Part shown: positions 18,639 through 27,689 of the stretch, piece after piece | Numbering within the stretch: the stretch's first letter is position 1 | Layout of the letters: the number at the start of each line of letters is the position of its first letter | DNA from: an uncultured Bacteroidota bacterium | GTDB lineage: Bacteria; Bacteroidota; Bacteroidia; NS11-12g; UBA9320 | Length of the DNA stretch: 64,000 nt | NCBI GenBank assembly: GCA_937124965.1 | Contig: CAKZLB010000055.1 | Location: forward strand, 1-64,000 | Direction: 5' to 3' | Translations under genes and position numbers: made by a program | The notes under the pieces: model-generated | Told to the model about the DNA's origin: nothing | The model's input: only the letters and a program-made list of their open reading frames with translations | The model's database searches: none

Positions 18639-20496
18639 ATACAATAAAACTTGAAACGTATGCAAGGGCTGTCATATATCCAAGTTGAATAAGTGGCCAC
18701 TTTATAGATTTTGTCTCCTTGTAAACCACAGCTAGTGTGCTCATACATTGCATTGCGAATGCATAAAAGATCATTAAACTCAACACAACTGCAAGACTGT
18801 AAACAGGTTTGTTTGTAATTGGGTCTCGTTCGGCCATCATCTCCTTTCGAATATTAATAACATCCTCCTCATCGTCGACACTGTAAATTGTACTCATAGT
18901 ACCTACAAAAACTTCACGCGCAGCGAATGATGTTAACAAGGCAATGCCAATTTTCCAGTTAAACCCAATAGGTTTTATTGCTGGCTCTATTACTTTACCA
19001 AATTTGCCAGCATACGACTCTTCTAAGTTTTGTGTCTCTTGAATAGAAAAGGCTTTTTCTGACTTTGGGCCATAACTGGCTAGAAACCATAATACCACAG
19101 AAACTATGAGTATTACTTTACCAGCCTCCTTCACAAAACTCAAGCTTTTAGACCATACTTGATATCCAATATTTTTCCACCGAGGACTGTGGTATATTGG
19201 AAGTTCCATGATAAAGTAGTTTAGGCTTTTCTGTTTAATAATAAATTTAAATATTACTGCCGCTACAACGGTTCCAATGGTTCCGATCAAGTACATTGCG
19301 AGAAGTAAAAGACCCTTTAAACTAATTACACCTAAGACATATGTGTCTGGAACAGCAATAGAAATTAGTAACGTATATACGGGCAATCGAGCAGAGCAAC
19401 TCATGAGCGGAGTTACCAAAATTGTTATAATTCGATCCTTCCAATTTTCAATATTACGGGTTGCCATTATAGCTGGAATGGCACATGCAACACCAGAAAT
19501 TAATGGAACTACAGACTTTCCGCTTAGGCCTAGGCCCCTTAGAATTTTGTCCATAATGAAACTTACACGAGACATATATCCAGTGTCTTCCATGATACCC
19601 ATAAAGAAGAAGAGTATAGCGATTTGTGGAATGAAAACAACAACGCCAGCGAGACCCGCAACAATCCCATTAACTAATAAACTTCGTATCCAGTTGTTTG
19701 GCAAAATGTCAAGTAATGCATTTCCAGCAAGATCAAATCCAGATTCAATAAGCGTCATGGGGTATTCAGCCAGCATAAATACGCTTTGAAAGACGACCAG
19801 TAAAACCCCGATAAATATGAGATAACCCCACACTGGGTGTGTTAAAATCGGATCAATTTTTTCTGTAAAAAGAGCATTTTTGGTCTTTTGAGTTAGCACT
19901 TTTTCTAAAAGAGAATCGATTCGGTTATATCTTTGAATTATTTGGTCATTATCACTTGTGTCGGTGAATGAATAGTGACATTTAAATTGTTGACCATGTA
20001 TCGCTTCCTTAAGTTGAGTTAGGCCAATTCCTTTACGAGCATTTGTTTCAACAACAGGTATACCCAATTCTTTCTGCAACCTGTTTGTGTTAACTTCAAT
20101 TCCTTGTGCTTTGCTTATGTCTAGCATGTTAATAGCCAGAACCATTGGGATATTGCGTTCTGCAAGCTGGCTAAAGTAAAAAAGGTGCCTCTTTAAGTTT
20201 TGCGCATCAGCAACGTAGACAATCACGTCTGGCGCTTCAGAATGATTAGGTTGAAATAACTCTAAGGCCGCTTCTTCATCCTTTGATTTTGGTTTAATGC
20301 TGTAAGTGCCAGGAGTATCAATTAACTGAATTTTATCATTGTCGTAAGTGTACCAACCGCTTTTGCGCTCGATAGTGGTTCCTGGAATGTTAGATATTTT
20401 TTGTTGTAATCCAGTAAGATGATTAAAAAGCGACGTTTTGCCACAATTTGGATTCCCAGATAAAGCGACAACTAAATTTGACCTATTTACCTTCAT
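18622..20496 (-). CDS. feoB: Ferrous iron transporter FeoB
   Basis: 624 residues from the ATG at 20494-20496. N-terminal G domain: G1 GNPNCGKTS (about residues 14-22), switch region IPGTTIERKSG, G3 DTPGTYS, G4 region INMLD. A helical guanine-dissociation-inhibitor-like segment comes next, then two Gate/core membrane regions (SCSARLPVYTLL near 380 with the conserved Cys; AAREVFVGTM near 545). It imports Fe2+ across the inner membrane. The length is on the short side for FeoB because the spacer and C-terminal tail are reduced. The start overlaps the feoA stop by 14 bases. An alternative TTG six codons upstream is less likely. Confidence 0.95.
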   Translation of the reverse strand: MKVNRSNLVVALSGNPNCGKTSLFNHLTGLQQKISNIPGTTIERKSGWYTYDNDKIQLIDTPGTYSIKPKSKDEEAALELFQPNHSEAPDVIVYVADAQNLKRHLFYFSQLAERNIPMVLAINMLDISKAQGIEVNTNRLQKELGIPVVETNARKGIGLTQLKEAIHGQQFKCHYSFTDTSDNDQIIQRYNRIDSLLEKVLTQKTKNALFTEKIDPILTHPVWGYLIFIGVLLVVFQSVFMLAEYPMTLIESGFDLAGNALLDILPNNWIRSLLVNGIVAGLAGVVVFIPQIAILFFFMGIMEDTGYMSRVSFIMDKILRGLGLSGKSVVPLISGVACAIPAIMATRNIENWKDRIITILVTPLMSCSARLPVYTLLISIAVPDTYVLGVISLKGLLLLAMYLIGTIGTVVAAVIFKFIIKQKSLNYFIMELPIYHSPRWKNIGYQVWSKSLSFVKEAGKVILIVSVVLWFLASYGPKSEKAFSIQETQNLEESYAGKFGKVIEPAIKPIGFNWKIGIALLTSFAAREVFVGTMSTIYSVDDEEDVINIRKEMMAERDPITNKPVYSLAVVLSLMIFYAFAMQCMSTLAVVYKETKSIKWPLIQLGYMTALAYVSSFIVFNLFR

Positions 20497-20719
20497 CAAG
20501 CTTGGGTTCAACAATAATGTATTTTGCTTCGGATCGCCTCATGCTTAAACAATAACCTTCAAGATTAAACGCAAGCGGGTCGCCCATCGGAGCAATCATT
20601 GTCAGGGTAATTGACGCTCCTGGAATACAACCCATTTCCATCAATTTTTCTTTGAACGCACAGGGTTCAATTCCTGTAATGGACATTTTTACCCCTAAAT
20701 CAATCTCGCTTAAAAGCAT
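20483..20719 (-). CDS. feoA: FeoA, SH3-like partner of FeoB
   Basis: 78 residues, a typical stand-alone FeoA with the SH3-like beta-barrel pattern (LMEMGCIPGASITLTMIAPMGDPLAFNLEGYCLSMRRSEAKYI). FeoA supports Fe2+ uptake by FeoB on the cytoplasmic face. It is first in the feoAB operon and overlaps feoB by 14 bases. Upstream (20725-20732, minus strand) CACATTTG is one mismatch from the -7 consensus, and an AT-rich imperfect palindrome at about 20739-20759 could be an iron-regulator site; both are weak. Confidence 0.92.
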   Translation of the reverse strand: MLLSEIDLGVKMSITGIEPCAFKEKLMEMGCIPGASITLTMIAPMGDPLAFNLEGYCLSMRRSEAKYIIVEPKLDEGK

Positions 20720-20844
20720 TGGTGCAAATGTGATGTTTATTTAGATTAATTAAAAATAATTACACCCTAATATGACCTGATAATTAACAGATTATTTCCT
20801 GACTGTAAATGAGGTAAAGAATGGTTAAGGACACTCAAAAAAAC

Positions 20845-20852
20845 TACCTTTG
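20845..20852 (+). promoter_or_regulatory. -7 promoter element of isocitrate dehydrogenase
   Basis: Perfect TACCTTTG, 26 bases before the ATG at 20879. At 20824-20826 there is TTA, not TTG, at about the right -33 distance. It overlaps the in-frame GTG at 20852, arguing for the downstream start. Confidence 0.5.
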
Positions 20853-20878
20853 TGAAACATACAATCACGAACACATTT

Positions 20879-22327
20879 ATGAGCAAAGTAACCATTTCAG
20901 TAGCAAAAGGAGACGGCATAGGACCAGAGATAATGGATGCAGTTTTATCCATATTTAATGCAGCTAATGTTCCCTTGGATTATGAAATAATAGGGATGGG
21001 TAAATCTTACTATGACCAAGGTTTTGGAAACGGAATGATGCCTGAAGCAATGCAAAGTATCGAACGAAACGGTATTTTATTTAAGGGACCTATGGAAACC
21101 CCAAAAGGAAAAGGTGTAAAGAGCATTAATGTAACAGCTCGAAAAGTTTGGAGCACCTATGCCAATCGTAGACATTTTAGGACCATCGAAGGTGTTGACA
21201 CAGTTTATTCAAAAGCAGGCATACCAATCGATATCACAGTGATTCGTGAAAACATCGAAGATACCTATGGTGGAATAGAACATATGTTGAGCAATGATGT
21301 TGCGCTAAGCAGACGGTTTATTACACGCCAAGGCTGTGAGCAAATTGTACGGTTTGCCTTTGAAATGGCTAAAAAGGAAGGGTTCAAAAAGGTTACATGC
21401 GGACATAAAGCCAACATCATGAAATTAACCGATGGCTTATTTCTTGAAGTTTTTTATGAAATCAGCAAGCAATATCCTGATATCATTGCTGAGGATGTAA
21501 TTGTGGATGCACTTTGCATGAAACTGGTTCAATACCCGCAAGATTTTGAGGTTGTTGTTTTAACAAACTTGCAAGGCGACATAGTCTCGGATTTGTGTGC
21601 GGGGCTTGTTGGAGGTCTTGGATTTGCACCTTCTACAAATGTGGGTGACAACATATCGATTTTTGAAGCAGTGCATGGAACAGCACCAGATATCGCTGGG
21701 AAAAATATTGCAAACCCAACATCTCTGTTAATGAGTGGGATTATGATGTTGAGACATATTGGTTTACTTAAAGAAGCTAGAGCTATTGAAGGTGCATTAT
21801 TGTACACCATCGAAAACGGCGTTCATACAGGTGATTTTGGAGATCGATCAACCAAGTCAGCAAATACAACAGAATTCGCAGAAGCAATTATTAGCAACTT
21901 AGGCAAATTCCCTACGAAGGTAGAACTAAGAAAGACAGATGATAAATCAGATTTCAAATTACCTCAAAAACCAGAAAAACAGCGTGTTATGGTTGGTGCA
22001 CCTGCGGAAATTGAAGTTGTAGGAATAGATATCTTTTTGCAATCATCGTTTCAAGCAGAAGACATTGCTAAAAAAATACAAGATGTTTTACCGAATGGGA
22101 TGAAATTAGTTTCTTTAACCAATCGAGGTACAGTAGTTTGGCCAGAAGCATCGGTCTATACCGAGTGCAGTACTGGTTATGGTGCTAGAATCACTGGAGA
22201 AACGAAAAGCAAAGACGACTATTGGAATGCGATTAAAGTATTAGGTAGCGTAATTGATATTTCATCGACAGAATTTTTGAATATCATTAACGGACAACGA
22301 GCATACTCACTTGGACAAGGAAAATAG
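20879..22327 (+). CDS. icd: NADP-type isocitrate dehydrogenase (Thermus/Rickettsia-like)
   Basis: 482 residues from ATG 20879. Core isocitrate/isopropylmalate dehydrogenase fold: GDGIGPE at the N-terminus, the arginine cluster in YANRRHFRTIEG, IRENIEDTYGGIEHM, and the cofactor region EAVHGTAPDIAGKNIANPTS. It catalyses isocitrate to 2-oxoglutarate in the TCA cycle. After residue about 345 there is an extra domain of about 130 residues (IEVVGIDIFLQSSFQAEDIA...), which matches the larger Thermus thermophilus/Rickettsia type rather than the shorter E. coli type. NADP use is inferred from the subfamily. The next gene starts five bases later. Confidence 0.92.
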   Translation: MSKVTISVAKGDGIGPEIMDAVLSIFNAANVPLDYEIIGMGKSYYDQGFGNGMMPEAMQSIERNGILFKGPMETPKGKGVKSINVTARKVWSTYANRRHFRTIEGVDTVYSKAGIPIDITVIRENIEDTYGGIEHMLSNDVALSRRFITRQGCEQIVRFAFEMAKKEGFKKVTCGHKANIMKLTDGLFLEVFYEISKQYPDIIAEDVIVDALCMKLVQYPQDFEVVVLTNLQGDIVSDLCAGLVGGLGFAPSTNVGDNISIFEAVHGTAPDIAGKNIANPTSLLMSGIMMLRHIGLLKEARAIEGALLYTIENGVHTGDFGDRSTKSANTTEFAEAIISNLGKFPTKVELRKTDDKSDFKLPQKPEKQRVMVGAPAEIEVVGIDIFLQSSFQAEDIAKKIQDVLPNGMKLVSLTNRGTVVWPEASVYTECSTGYGARITGETKSKDDYWNAIKVLGSVIDISSTEFLNIINGQRAYSLGQGK

Positions 22328-22332
22328 TAAAA

Positions 22333-23430
22333 GTGTCAGCGTCAACTGACATACTAAAATACTTCAAACTTCGAAGGATACTAATTCCATTGATACTGGG
22401 GCTAGGGGTGTCATTGTATTTTGTTTTTGGCACCGACGCAAATTGGTCTGAGAGCTTTTCAGAGATCGAATGGACCAAAGGAGCCATTGTCTGGTTTTTA
22501 GCTGCCATAGCCTTAATGGTTGTTAGAGATATGGGGTACATCCTTCGAATTCGCATTTTATCTTCAAATCGGCTTACATGGAAGCAATGCTTCCAGATCA
22601 TTATGCTTTGGGAATTTGCCTCTGCCATATCTCCAGGGGCAATTGGAGGCACCGCCGCTGCTGTGTTAATTATGGCACAAGAAAAACTGCGTTCTGGCAC
22701 TACTACAGCGATCGTATTAATCACGTCTTTCCTTGATGAAATGTATTATATGATAATGACGCCAATAGCCTTTTGGGCGATTACGGAGACGACTCTTTTT
22801 CCGTCGTTTGCAGAGGCGTCGTTTCCAAGTGTTATAAATACGGAAAATTTAAGAAACCTATTTTGGAGTGGATACTTTTTTTTACTGGGATGGACTATCT
22901 TTCTTGGGTTTGCGTTGTTTATAAAACCTCAAATTGCAAAGCAAATAATTGTAACCGTCGTTCGACTACCAATTTTACGACGATTTAAAAAGAGGGCAGA
23001 AAAATTCAGCGATGATCTTCTAATAGCATCCAATGAGTTTAAACAGAAGCCATTCTCTTTTTGGTTTAAAAGTAGTCTTGCAACGGCAATAACATGGACA
23101 GCAAGATTTTTGGTAATAAACTGTCTAATCATGCTACTAAATCACGTTCAAGCTAGTGAACATTGGGTAATTTTTGGAAAACAATTGGTGATGTGGATTT
23201 TGTTAATGATTGCAATAACGCCAGGAGGAAGTGGGATTGCTGAATTGATTTTTCCAGCTTTTATGGGGCCTTATCTACCAACGAAAACAATATCAAGACA
23301 CCTATCAATTCTATGGAGGTTGATAACCTACTATCCGTATATAATTATTGGCGTGATGGTACTACCGTTTTGGTTAAAACGAGTTGGTCTTGAAAAAAAG
23401 TTACAAAGGTTAAATCTTCGCAAGAAGTGA
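22333..23430 (+). CDS. Flippase-like (lysylphosphatidylglycerol synthase TM region family) membrane protein
   Basis: 365 residues with about eight transmembrane segments. Motifs such as EFASAISPGAIGGTAAAVLIM and AITPGGSGIAELIF are characteristic of the YbhN/UPF0104 (LPG synthase TM-like) family. The soluble aminoacyl-transfer domain is absent, so it is not a lysyl-lipid synthase; members are proposed lipid transporters or flippases. It begins with GTG five bases after icd and is probably co-transcribed. The 3' end overlaps the convergent receiver gene by 21 bases. Confidence 0.8.
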   Translation: MSASTDILKYFKLRRILIPLILGLGVSLYFVFGTDANWSESFSEIEWTKGAIVWFLAAIALMVVRDMGYILRIRILSSNRLTWKQCFQIIMLWEFASAISPGAIGGTAAAVLIMAQEKLRSGTTTAIVLITSFLDEMYYMIMTPIAFWAITETTLFPSFAEASFPSVINTENLRNLFWSGYFFLLGWTIFLGFALFIKPQIAKQIIVTVVRLPILRRFKKRAEKFSDDLLIASNEFKQKPFSFWFKSSLATAITWTARFLVINCLIMLLNHVQASEHWVIFGKQLVMWILLMIAITPGGSGIAELIFPAFMGPYLPTKTISRHLSILWRLITYYPYIIIGVMVLPFWLKRVGLEKKLQRLNLRKK

Positions 23431-23769
23431 GTTCAGGTTTTCAACATTCAGAGGCTTCTCCCAAAGAAGTATATCGGGATGTAATGATTCATATTTAAGT
23501 CTTAACTCATCATGCACACTTGCGGTTAGAACAATCATTGTAGGAGTTGCAATCCTAAAATCAATAAGCTTTTCAAGAAAACCATGACCAGATATTTCAG
23601 GCATCTGGTTGTCAACAATTACAACATCAATTGATTCTTTTTCTAATGTTTGTAATGCATCTAAAGGATTGTTGTAAGCGACTAACTCCGCCTGTATGTC
23701 AGAAGTTTCGATTAGTTTTTTGTTTACAAAAATGTCAATTTCATTGTCGTCAATGAGTGCTATTCGCAT
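23410..23769 (-). CDS. Single-domain response regulator
   Basis: 119 residues, only a receiver domain. Key residues are intact: acidic pair Asp7-Asp8, phospho-acceptor Asp53 (VIVDNQMPEISG), Thr82 (VLTAS) and Lys105 (WEKPL). Without an output domain it can work as a CheY-like switch or phosphate relay. It is the last gene of the five-gene sensory operon, and its start overlaps the stop of the preceding gene by 20 bases, a sign of translational coupling. Confidence 0.9.
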   Translation of the reverse strand: MRIALIDDNEIDIFVNKKLIETSDIQAELVAYNNPLDALQTLEKESIDVVIVDNQMPEISGHGFLEKLIDFRIATPTMIVLTASVHDELRLKYESLHPDILLWEKPLNVENLNSLLAKI

Positions 23770-24853
23770 GTATTTCTTTCTTTTTGTTTGGAATAAAAAT
23801 ATTAAAACTTGTTCCCTCGCCAGCTATTGAAGTAACCTCAACTGTTCCTTGCATATTTTCAATAGCTTGTTTTACGAGATATAAACTTATATCCTGACTA
23901 TTACCTTTTGATATTATAAGCTCGAATAACCCTTCTAGCTCTTCATTATCCATTCCCATTCCATCATCGGTAAAAAGGATTAATACGCCGCCTGGAGCGT
24001 CTATAATTTCTATATCAAGGTTTATAGTTCCTTTGTCAGGATTTATTTGCTCACCAACATAATTCAATAAGTTACTAAGGACTAGTTGAATTCTAAATTG
24101 ATCATTATAGAAAGGTTCGACAGTTCGAATTACAGACTTGATAGTAATATTACTAAGGTCTTGGAATCCTTCCAGTGCCTTTAAACATCTATTTAGCAAC
24201 TGTTCGAAATCGACTTGATTCAGCGTTCCAATTTTTTGGTTTGCTTCATATTGTTCGATAATGTTTCGCAGTTGAAGGTCAATTTGTAAAATTCCTTTTT
24301 CTAGAATTGGCCAGTAAGACATTAACTCAGGTGCTGGGTTCTCGAGTTTGGCTAACCGAACAATTCCGTGCATCGAAACTAGTGTACTACGCATTTCATT
24401 CGATGCTTTATGCACAAATTGATTTAAGTCAATGTACGATGTTTCAATATCTTTTTGGTGTTTTGCGATATCCCTTCGTGCGTCGTATAATTCTATCGCC
24501 GATAAAATGGTTTGACGCAAATCATATTCGTTCCATGGTTTGCTTAAAAAGCGATAAACACGTGCTTTATTTATGGAATCAAGCATTGCGGTTTGATCAG
24601 CAAAACCAGTCAGGATGATACGAATGATATAGGGGTGTTTTTCTAGAATACTCTCAAAAAACTCAATTCCAGTGATACCTTTCATGAGGTAGTCACTTAT
24701 TACGACTTTAATTTCTGGGTTGTCGTCAAGCTTTTGCCGGCCTTCCTCAGCAGAGGTAGCAGTCAGGACATTAAACTCGCGACGAAAAATTGCACGAAAT
24801 GCGACCAAATTTGGTTCCTCATCGTCTACATATAAGATGTATTGTTTATTCAC
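23750..24853 (-). CDS. Receiver domain fused to a degenerate histidine-kinase core
   Basis: 367 residues, GTG start. Residues 1-125 are an intact receiver (Asp10/11, Asp54 in VISDYLMKGITG, Thr82, Lys105). The rest follows the histidine-kinase layout but key residues are lost. The H-box reads KASNEMRSTL with Asn152 where the phospho-His belongs. The N-box reads NLLNYVGE, losing the Mg-binding Asn position. The G2 glycines are replaced (GNSQDISLYLVK), while G1 (DDGMGM) remains. This is a pseudokinase, likely a phosphorylation-controlled scaffold or partner for the sensor kinase before it. It overlaps that kinase's stop by eight bases. Confidence 0.85.
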   Translation of the reverse strand: MNKQYILYVDDEEPNLVAFRAIFRREFNVLTATSAEEGRQKLDDNPEIKVVISDYLMKGITGIEFFESILEKHPYIIRIILTGFADQTAMLDSINKARVYRFLSKPWNEYDLRQTILSAIELYDARRDIAKHQKDIETSYIDLNQFVHKASNEMRSTLVSMHGIVRLAKLENPAPELMSYWPILEKGILQIDLQLRNIIEQYEANQKIGTLNQVDFEQLLNRCLKALEGFQDLSNITIKSVIRTVEPFYNDQFRIQLVLSNLLNYVGEQINPDKGTINLDIEIIDAPGGVLILFTDDGMGMDNEELEGLFELIISKGNSQDISLYLVKQAIENMQGTVEVTSIAGEGTSFNIFIPNKKKEIHANSTH

Positions 24854-26972
24854 TGTCTATTGGTAATTGAATTGTAAATGTGGATCCTTCGTTTGGTTTA
24901 CTGGAAACTGATATTTGGCCGTTGTGCTTTTCGATAATTCCATACGTTATTGATAAACCAAGACCCGTTCCTTTGCCTACTTCTTTTGTTGTATAAAATG
25001 GGTCAAAAATACTATTTGCTATTTCTTCATTCATTCCCATACCATTGTCCTCAATAGTAATAATTACCTCTTTATCTGTGTGAGACGATGTAACCTTTAT
25101 TGTACCTTCAGTCAAATCGGAATGTCGTTCACGAATGGCATCAATAGCATTGTCCATTAAATTCATAAACACTTGATTTAGTTTACCAAGATAACATTTA
25201 ATGTGAGGAATTGAGCCAAGTTCTGTAATTAACTCAATACCTTTCATTTCACTCTTAAGAATTGTAATGGTTGAACGCAGACCGTTATTAATATCTGCAC
25301 TTTGTGCTTCATCTTCGTCAGTTCTAGAGAAATTTTTCAGCCCGATAACAATCTCAGAAGTTCTTTTTGCACCTTCTTCAATTCCTCCAAGTAACTCGTG
25401 CATTTCTTTAATCGAGTAATCTAAATCGAGCTCTTTTTCTTTTTTTAATATTGCTTGTAACTGTTCGTCATTACTAGACTCAGCGATGGTTTTATACCCG
25501 TTTAATACAGTTAAAATATCGTTCAAATCTTGTCTAAGCGGCTCAACATTGGAAGATACGTAGTTAATTGGATTATTTATTTCATGGGCAATTCCAGCTG
25601 TTAAATGACCTAACGAAGCCATTTTCTCGGCCTCAACAAGATGGCCTTGAGTTGATTTCAAATTGACTAACGTGGTTTGTAGATCCGAATTCATTATTTC
25701 TAACTCTTCAGTTCTTTTCTTTACTTTATCTTCCAGAATTTTGTTTTGATTTCGGGTTAAATCATTGTTCTTTTTAACCTCCATTAACATAAGACGTTGC
25801 GATTCTTCTCGTTGCTTTTTTAAAGTGTTAATACGATCCGCCAAGGCAAACGATAGTAATACCGTCTCGAATGCAGAACCAATTGGCATCGAGTAATTCG
25901 TTAAGAAGCTATAGCCGATAACGTTTAGACTGTGCATCACATAAAGGATTACACCAATTAAAAAAATCGTCCATGCCATTAGCAAAAACTTGGCGGAATT
26001 AACTTTTCGACGTGATAGTACTGCGCAGACACCAATTAGAAAGAGCGCTGAAACCATTCCATTTGCATTTAGAATAACAGATGCAGCAGTTGTATATCCA
26101 AAAAGGGATAATACGACACCCATTAAACTAACCCCAATAAATATATTGATTGGCCACATAGCCCAAGCCATATGACGACGAAGAGAGATAAATCTTGAGG
26201 CGAAAAGTAGCCCAAATACTATGGTTAATAGTGGAAAGACAGTTACTGCTTGATCAGGAATAACTGCGGAATTGGGCCAAAAAAATTGATTGGAATACCC
26301 TAACAACGATGATTGACCTATAAAAAGAGGGACGATATATAAGACATACAAAAAGTAAATGGTGCTTCGTAATGAGATAAAAAGAAACAAGTTATAGAGA
26401 ATCATTACCACAAAAATTCCAACAAAAAGGGCAAATAGAGATTGCCTAGTGTGACTTTTTGACGTGATTGAACCTTTTGAGCCAATGTGAATTGGCACGA
26501 CCAACTCGTCTTTTCCTTTAATTTCAGCGAATACTACTTCCGTCTTTCCAGGTAAGATTTCTACGGGAAATATTGGCTTTGGATCGTGAATTAGTCGTTC
26601 ATAAAATGGGGCGTTTATGGAAGTAAAGTAGGACTTCCCGTTGGCGTAAAATCCAACATAATCAGTATTCGTTTGTCCTATTTCAAACAAGAAATTTTCT
26701 TTATCAGTTTTATTTACTACCTCCGCTTTTAACCAAAACGTGCTAGTGCTAAAACTAAAGTTCATGACATTCTTGTCATATATTTTGAAACTATCGTTTG
26801 GTAAAGACTTAATGTCTTCGTATTTCAGATTGCCAGTGGGGTCTTCATAGAAAATGAAATTTTTACAACGCAAGTCGTACGAATTTTCATCAAGAATTTG
26901 CAGATTTTGTGCTTGACAAAATGCACTTGTAAATGCAAATAACAAAATAGATATGATGTTTTGTTTAAGCAT
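24846..26972 (-). CDS. 7TMR-DISM sensor histidine kinase
   Basis: 708 residues. Signal peptide (1-21), periplasmic 7TMR-DISM extracellular beta domain (about 25-165, typical of carbohydrate- or ligand-binding DISMED2 modules), seven transmembrane helices (about 177-380), coiled coil (about 380-445), then a complete kinase. H-box GHLTAGIAHEINNP has the phospho-His at 463; the N-box NLMDNAIDAI, G1 IEDNGMGM and G2 GKGTGLGLSI are all intact. It senses an extracellular or periplasmic ligand and should phosphorylate the receiver proteins encoded next to it. It overlaps both neighbours by eight bases, so the operon is tightly coupled. Confidence 0.92.
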   Translation of the reverse strand: MLKQNIISILLFAFTSAFCQAQNLQILDENSYDLRCKNFIFYEDPTGNLKYEDIKSLPNDSFKIYDKNVMNFSFSTSTFWLKAEVVNKTDKENFLFEIGQTNTDYVGFYANGKSYFTSINAPFYERLIHDPKPIFPVEILPGKTEVVFAEIKGKDELVVPIHIGSKGSITSKSHTRQSLFALFVGIFVVMILYNLFLFISLRSTIYFLYVLYIVPLFIGQSSLLGYSNQFFWPNSAVIPDQAVTVFPLLTIVFGLLFASRFISLRRHMAWAMWPINIFIGVSLMGVVLSLFGYTTAASVILNANGMVSALFLIGVCAVLSRRKVNSAKFLLMAWTIFLIGVILYVMHSLNVIGYSFLTNYSMPIGSAFETVLLSFALADRINTLKKQREESQRLMLMEVKKNNDLTRNQNKILEDKVKKRTEELEIMNSDLQTTLVNLKSTQGHLVEAEKMASLGHLTAGIAHEINNPINYVSSNVEPLRQDLNDILTVLNGYKTIAESSNDEQLQAILKKEKELDLDYSIKEMHELLGGIEEGAKRTSEIVIGLKNFSRTDEDEAQSADINNGLRSTITILKSEMKGIELITELGSIPHIKCYLGKLNQVFMNLMDNAIDAIRERHSDLTEGTIKVTSSHTDKEVIITIEDNGMGMNEEIANSIFDPFYTTKEVGKGTGLGLSITYGIIEKHNGQISVSSKPNEGSTFTIQLPIDSE

Positions 26973-27684
26973 GTTCCACGTTTAGTTGAAAACTGAGATT
27001 TAATTTTATTTGATTTACTAATAAGGATCGTTTGAACACATGATTTTGGCGAATTTCTTTAATGAAGTCCAGCTCTCTTTTACCAGTAGTTGGCAGTGTA
27101 TCACAGTCTTGTATGGAAACAACCCGCGCTATATATTTTTCCGTGGGGTAATTAAAGTCTCCATTTTGTCCAAATTGTTTTTGAATAACGAAACCTGCAG
27201 GTGAAAAAAGAAACATACTATAATCTGATGCTAGACCATAGAGCTTTTTAATACCTAGTTGTGGAAGTATTGCAATTGAAGCATTAACAAGTACCCAGCT
27301 TATTCCGTATCCTCTAATGTCTTTTGAGTTCCACAACCCACATTGCTCACCACATCCTAGTTCAATATTTCGTGAAATTTCGTCAGTTACCGTCGGGTCT
27401 ACTTTAGACACGCCTTCTTCCATTGGAAGTAAAATGTTGCCATTTGCTTTTTGAATGCGAATTCCTCCCAACATTTCACCACTACGAATTGCCACAACAC
27501 AGTACGTGTTGGGATTGTGCATCCAGCTTGGATTACTCGATTTAACAGAAGTTACTCCATAATCTTTTAGAACTTTTACGTGTCCTTCAACATACTCATT
27601 ACAGAGGTCAATATGGTCAATAGCTCTAAAGCATTTTACCGTGAAGGTCTTTACCGCTATTTCTGGAGTCTCTGAAATTACCAT
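26965..27684 (-). CDS. GNAT/LuxI-fold putative N-acyl transferase
   Basis: 239 residues, no signal peptide. The layout resembles acyl-homoserine-lactone synthases and FeeM-type N-acyl amino acid synthases: GGIRIQKANGNILLPMEEG, then EISRNIELGCG (the LuxI-like 'E-x-SR' element), then DIRGYGIS (Arg124-Gly125-x-Gly127, the acyl-CoA/ACP pyrophosphate loop of GNAT proteins), then a helix and GIKKLYGLASDYSMFLFSPAGFV. I infer acyl transfer to an amino-containing substrate. The identity of substrate and donor is unknown. It sits five bases after the ThiF-nitroreductase gene and overlaps the sensor-kinase start by eight bases, linking synthesis to sensing. Confidence 0.65.
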   Translation of the reverse strand: MVISETPEIAVKTFTVKCFRAIDHIDLCNEYVEGHVKVLKDYGVTSVKSSNPSWMHNPNTYCVVAIRSGEMLGGIRIQKANGNILLPMEEGVSKVDPTVTDEISRNIELGCGEQCGLWNSKDIRGYGISWVLVNASIAILPQLGIKKLYGLASDYSMFLFSPAGFVIQKQFGQNGDFNYPTEKYIARVVSIQDCDTLPTTGKRELDFIKEIRQNHVFKRSLLVNQIKLNLSFQLNVEHA

Positions 27685-27689
27685 TAGTA

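Noticed and set aside
19277-19789. 170-residue frame on the plus strand inside feoB
   Set aside because: It is the antisense shadow of feoB, with no promoter or family similarity.
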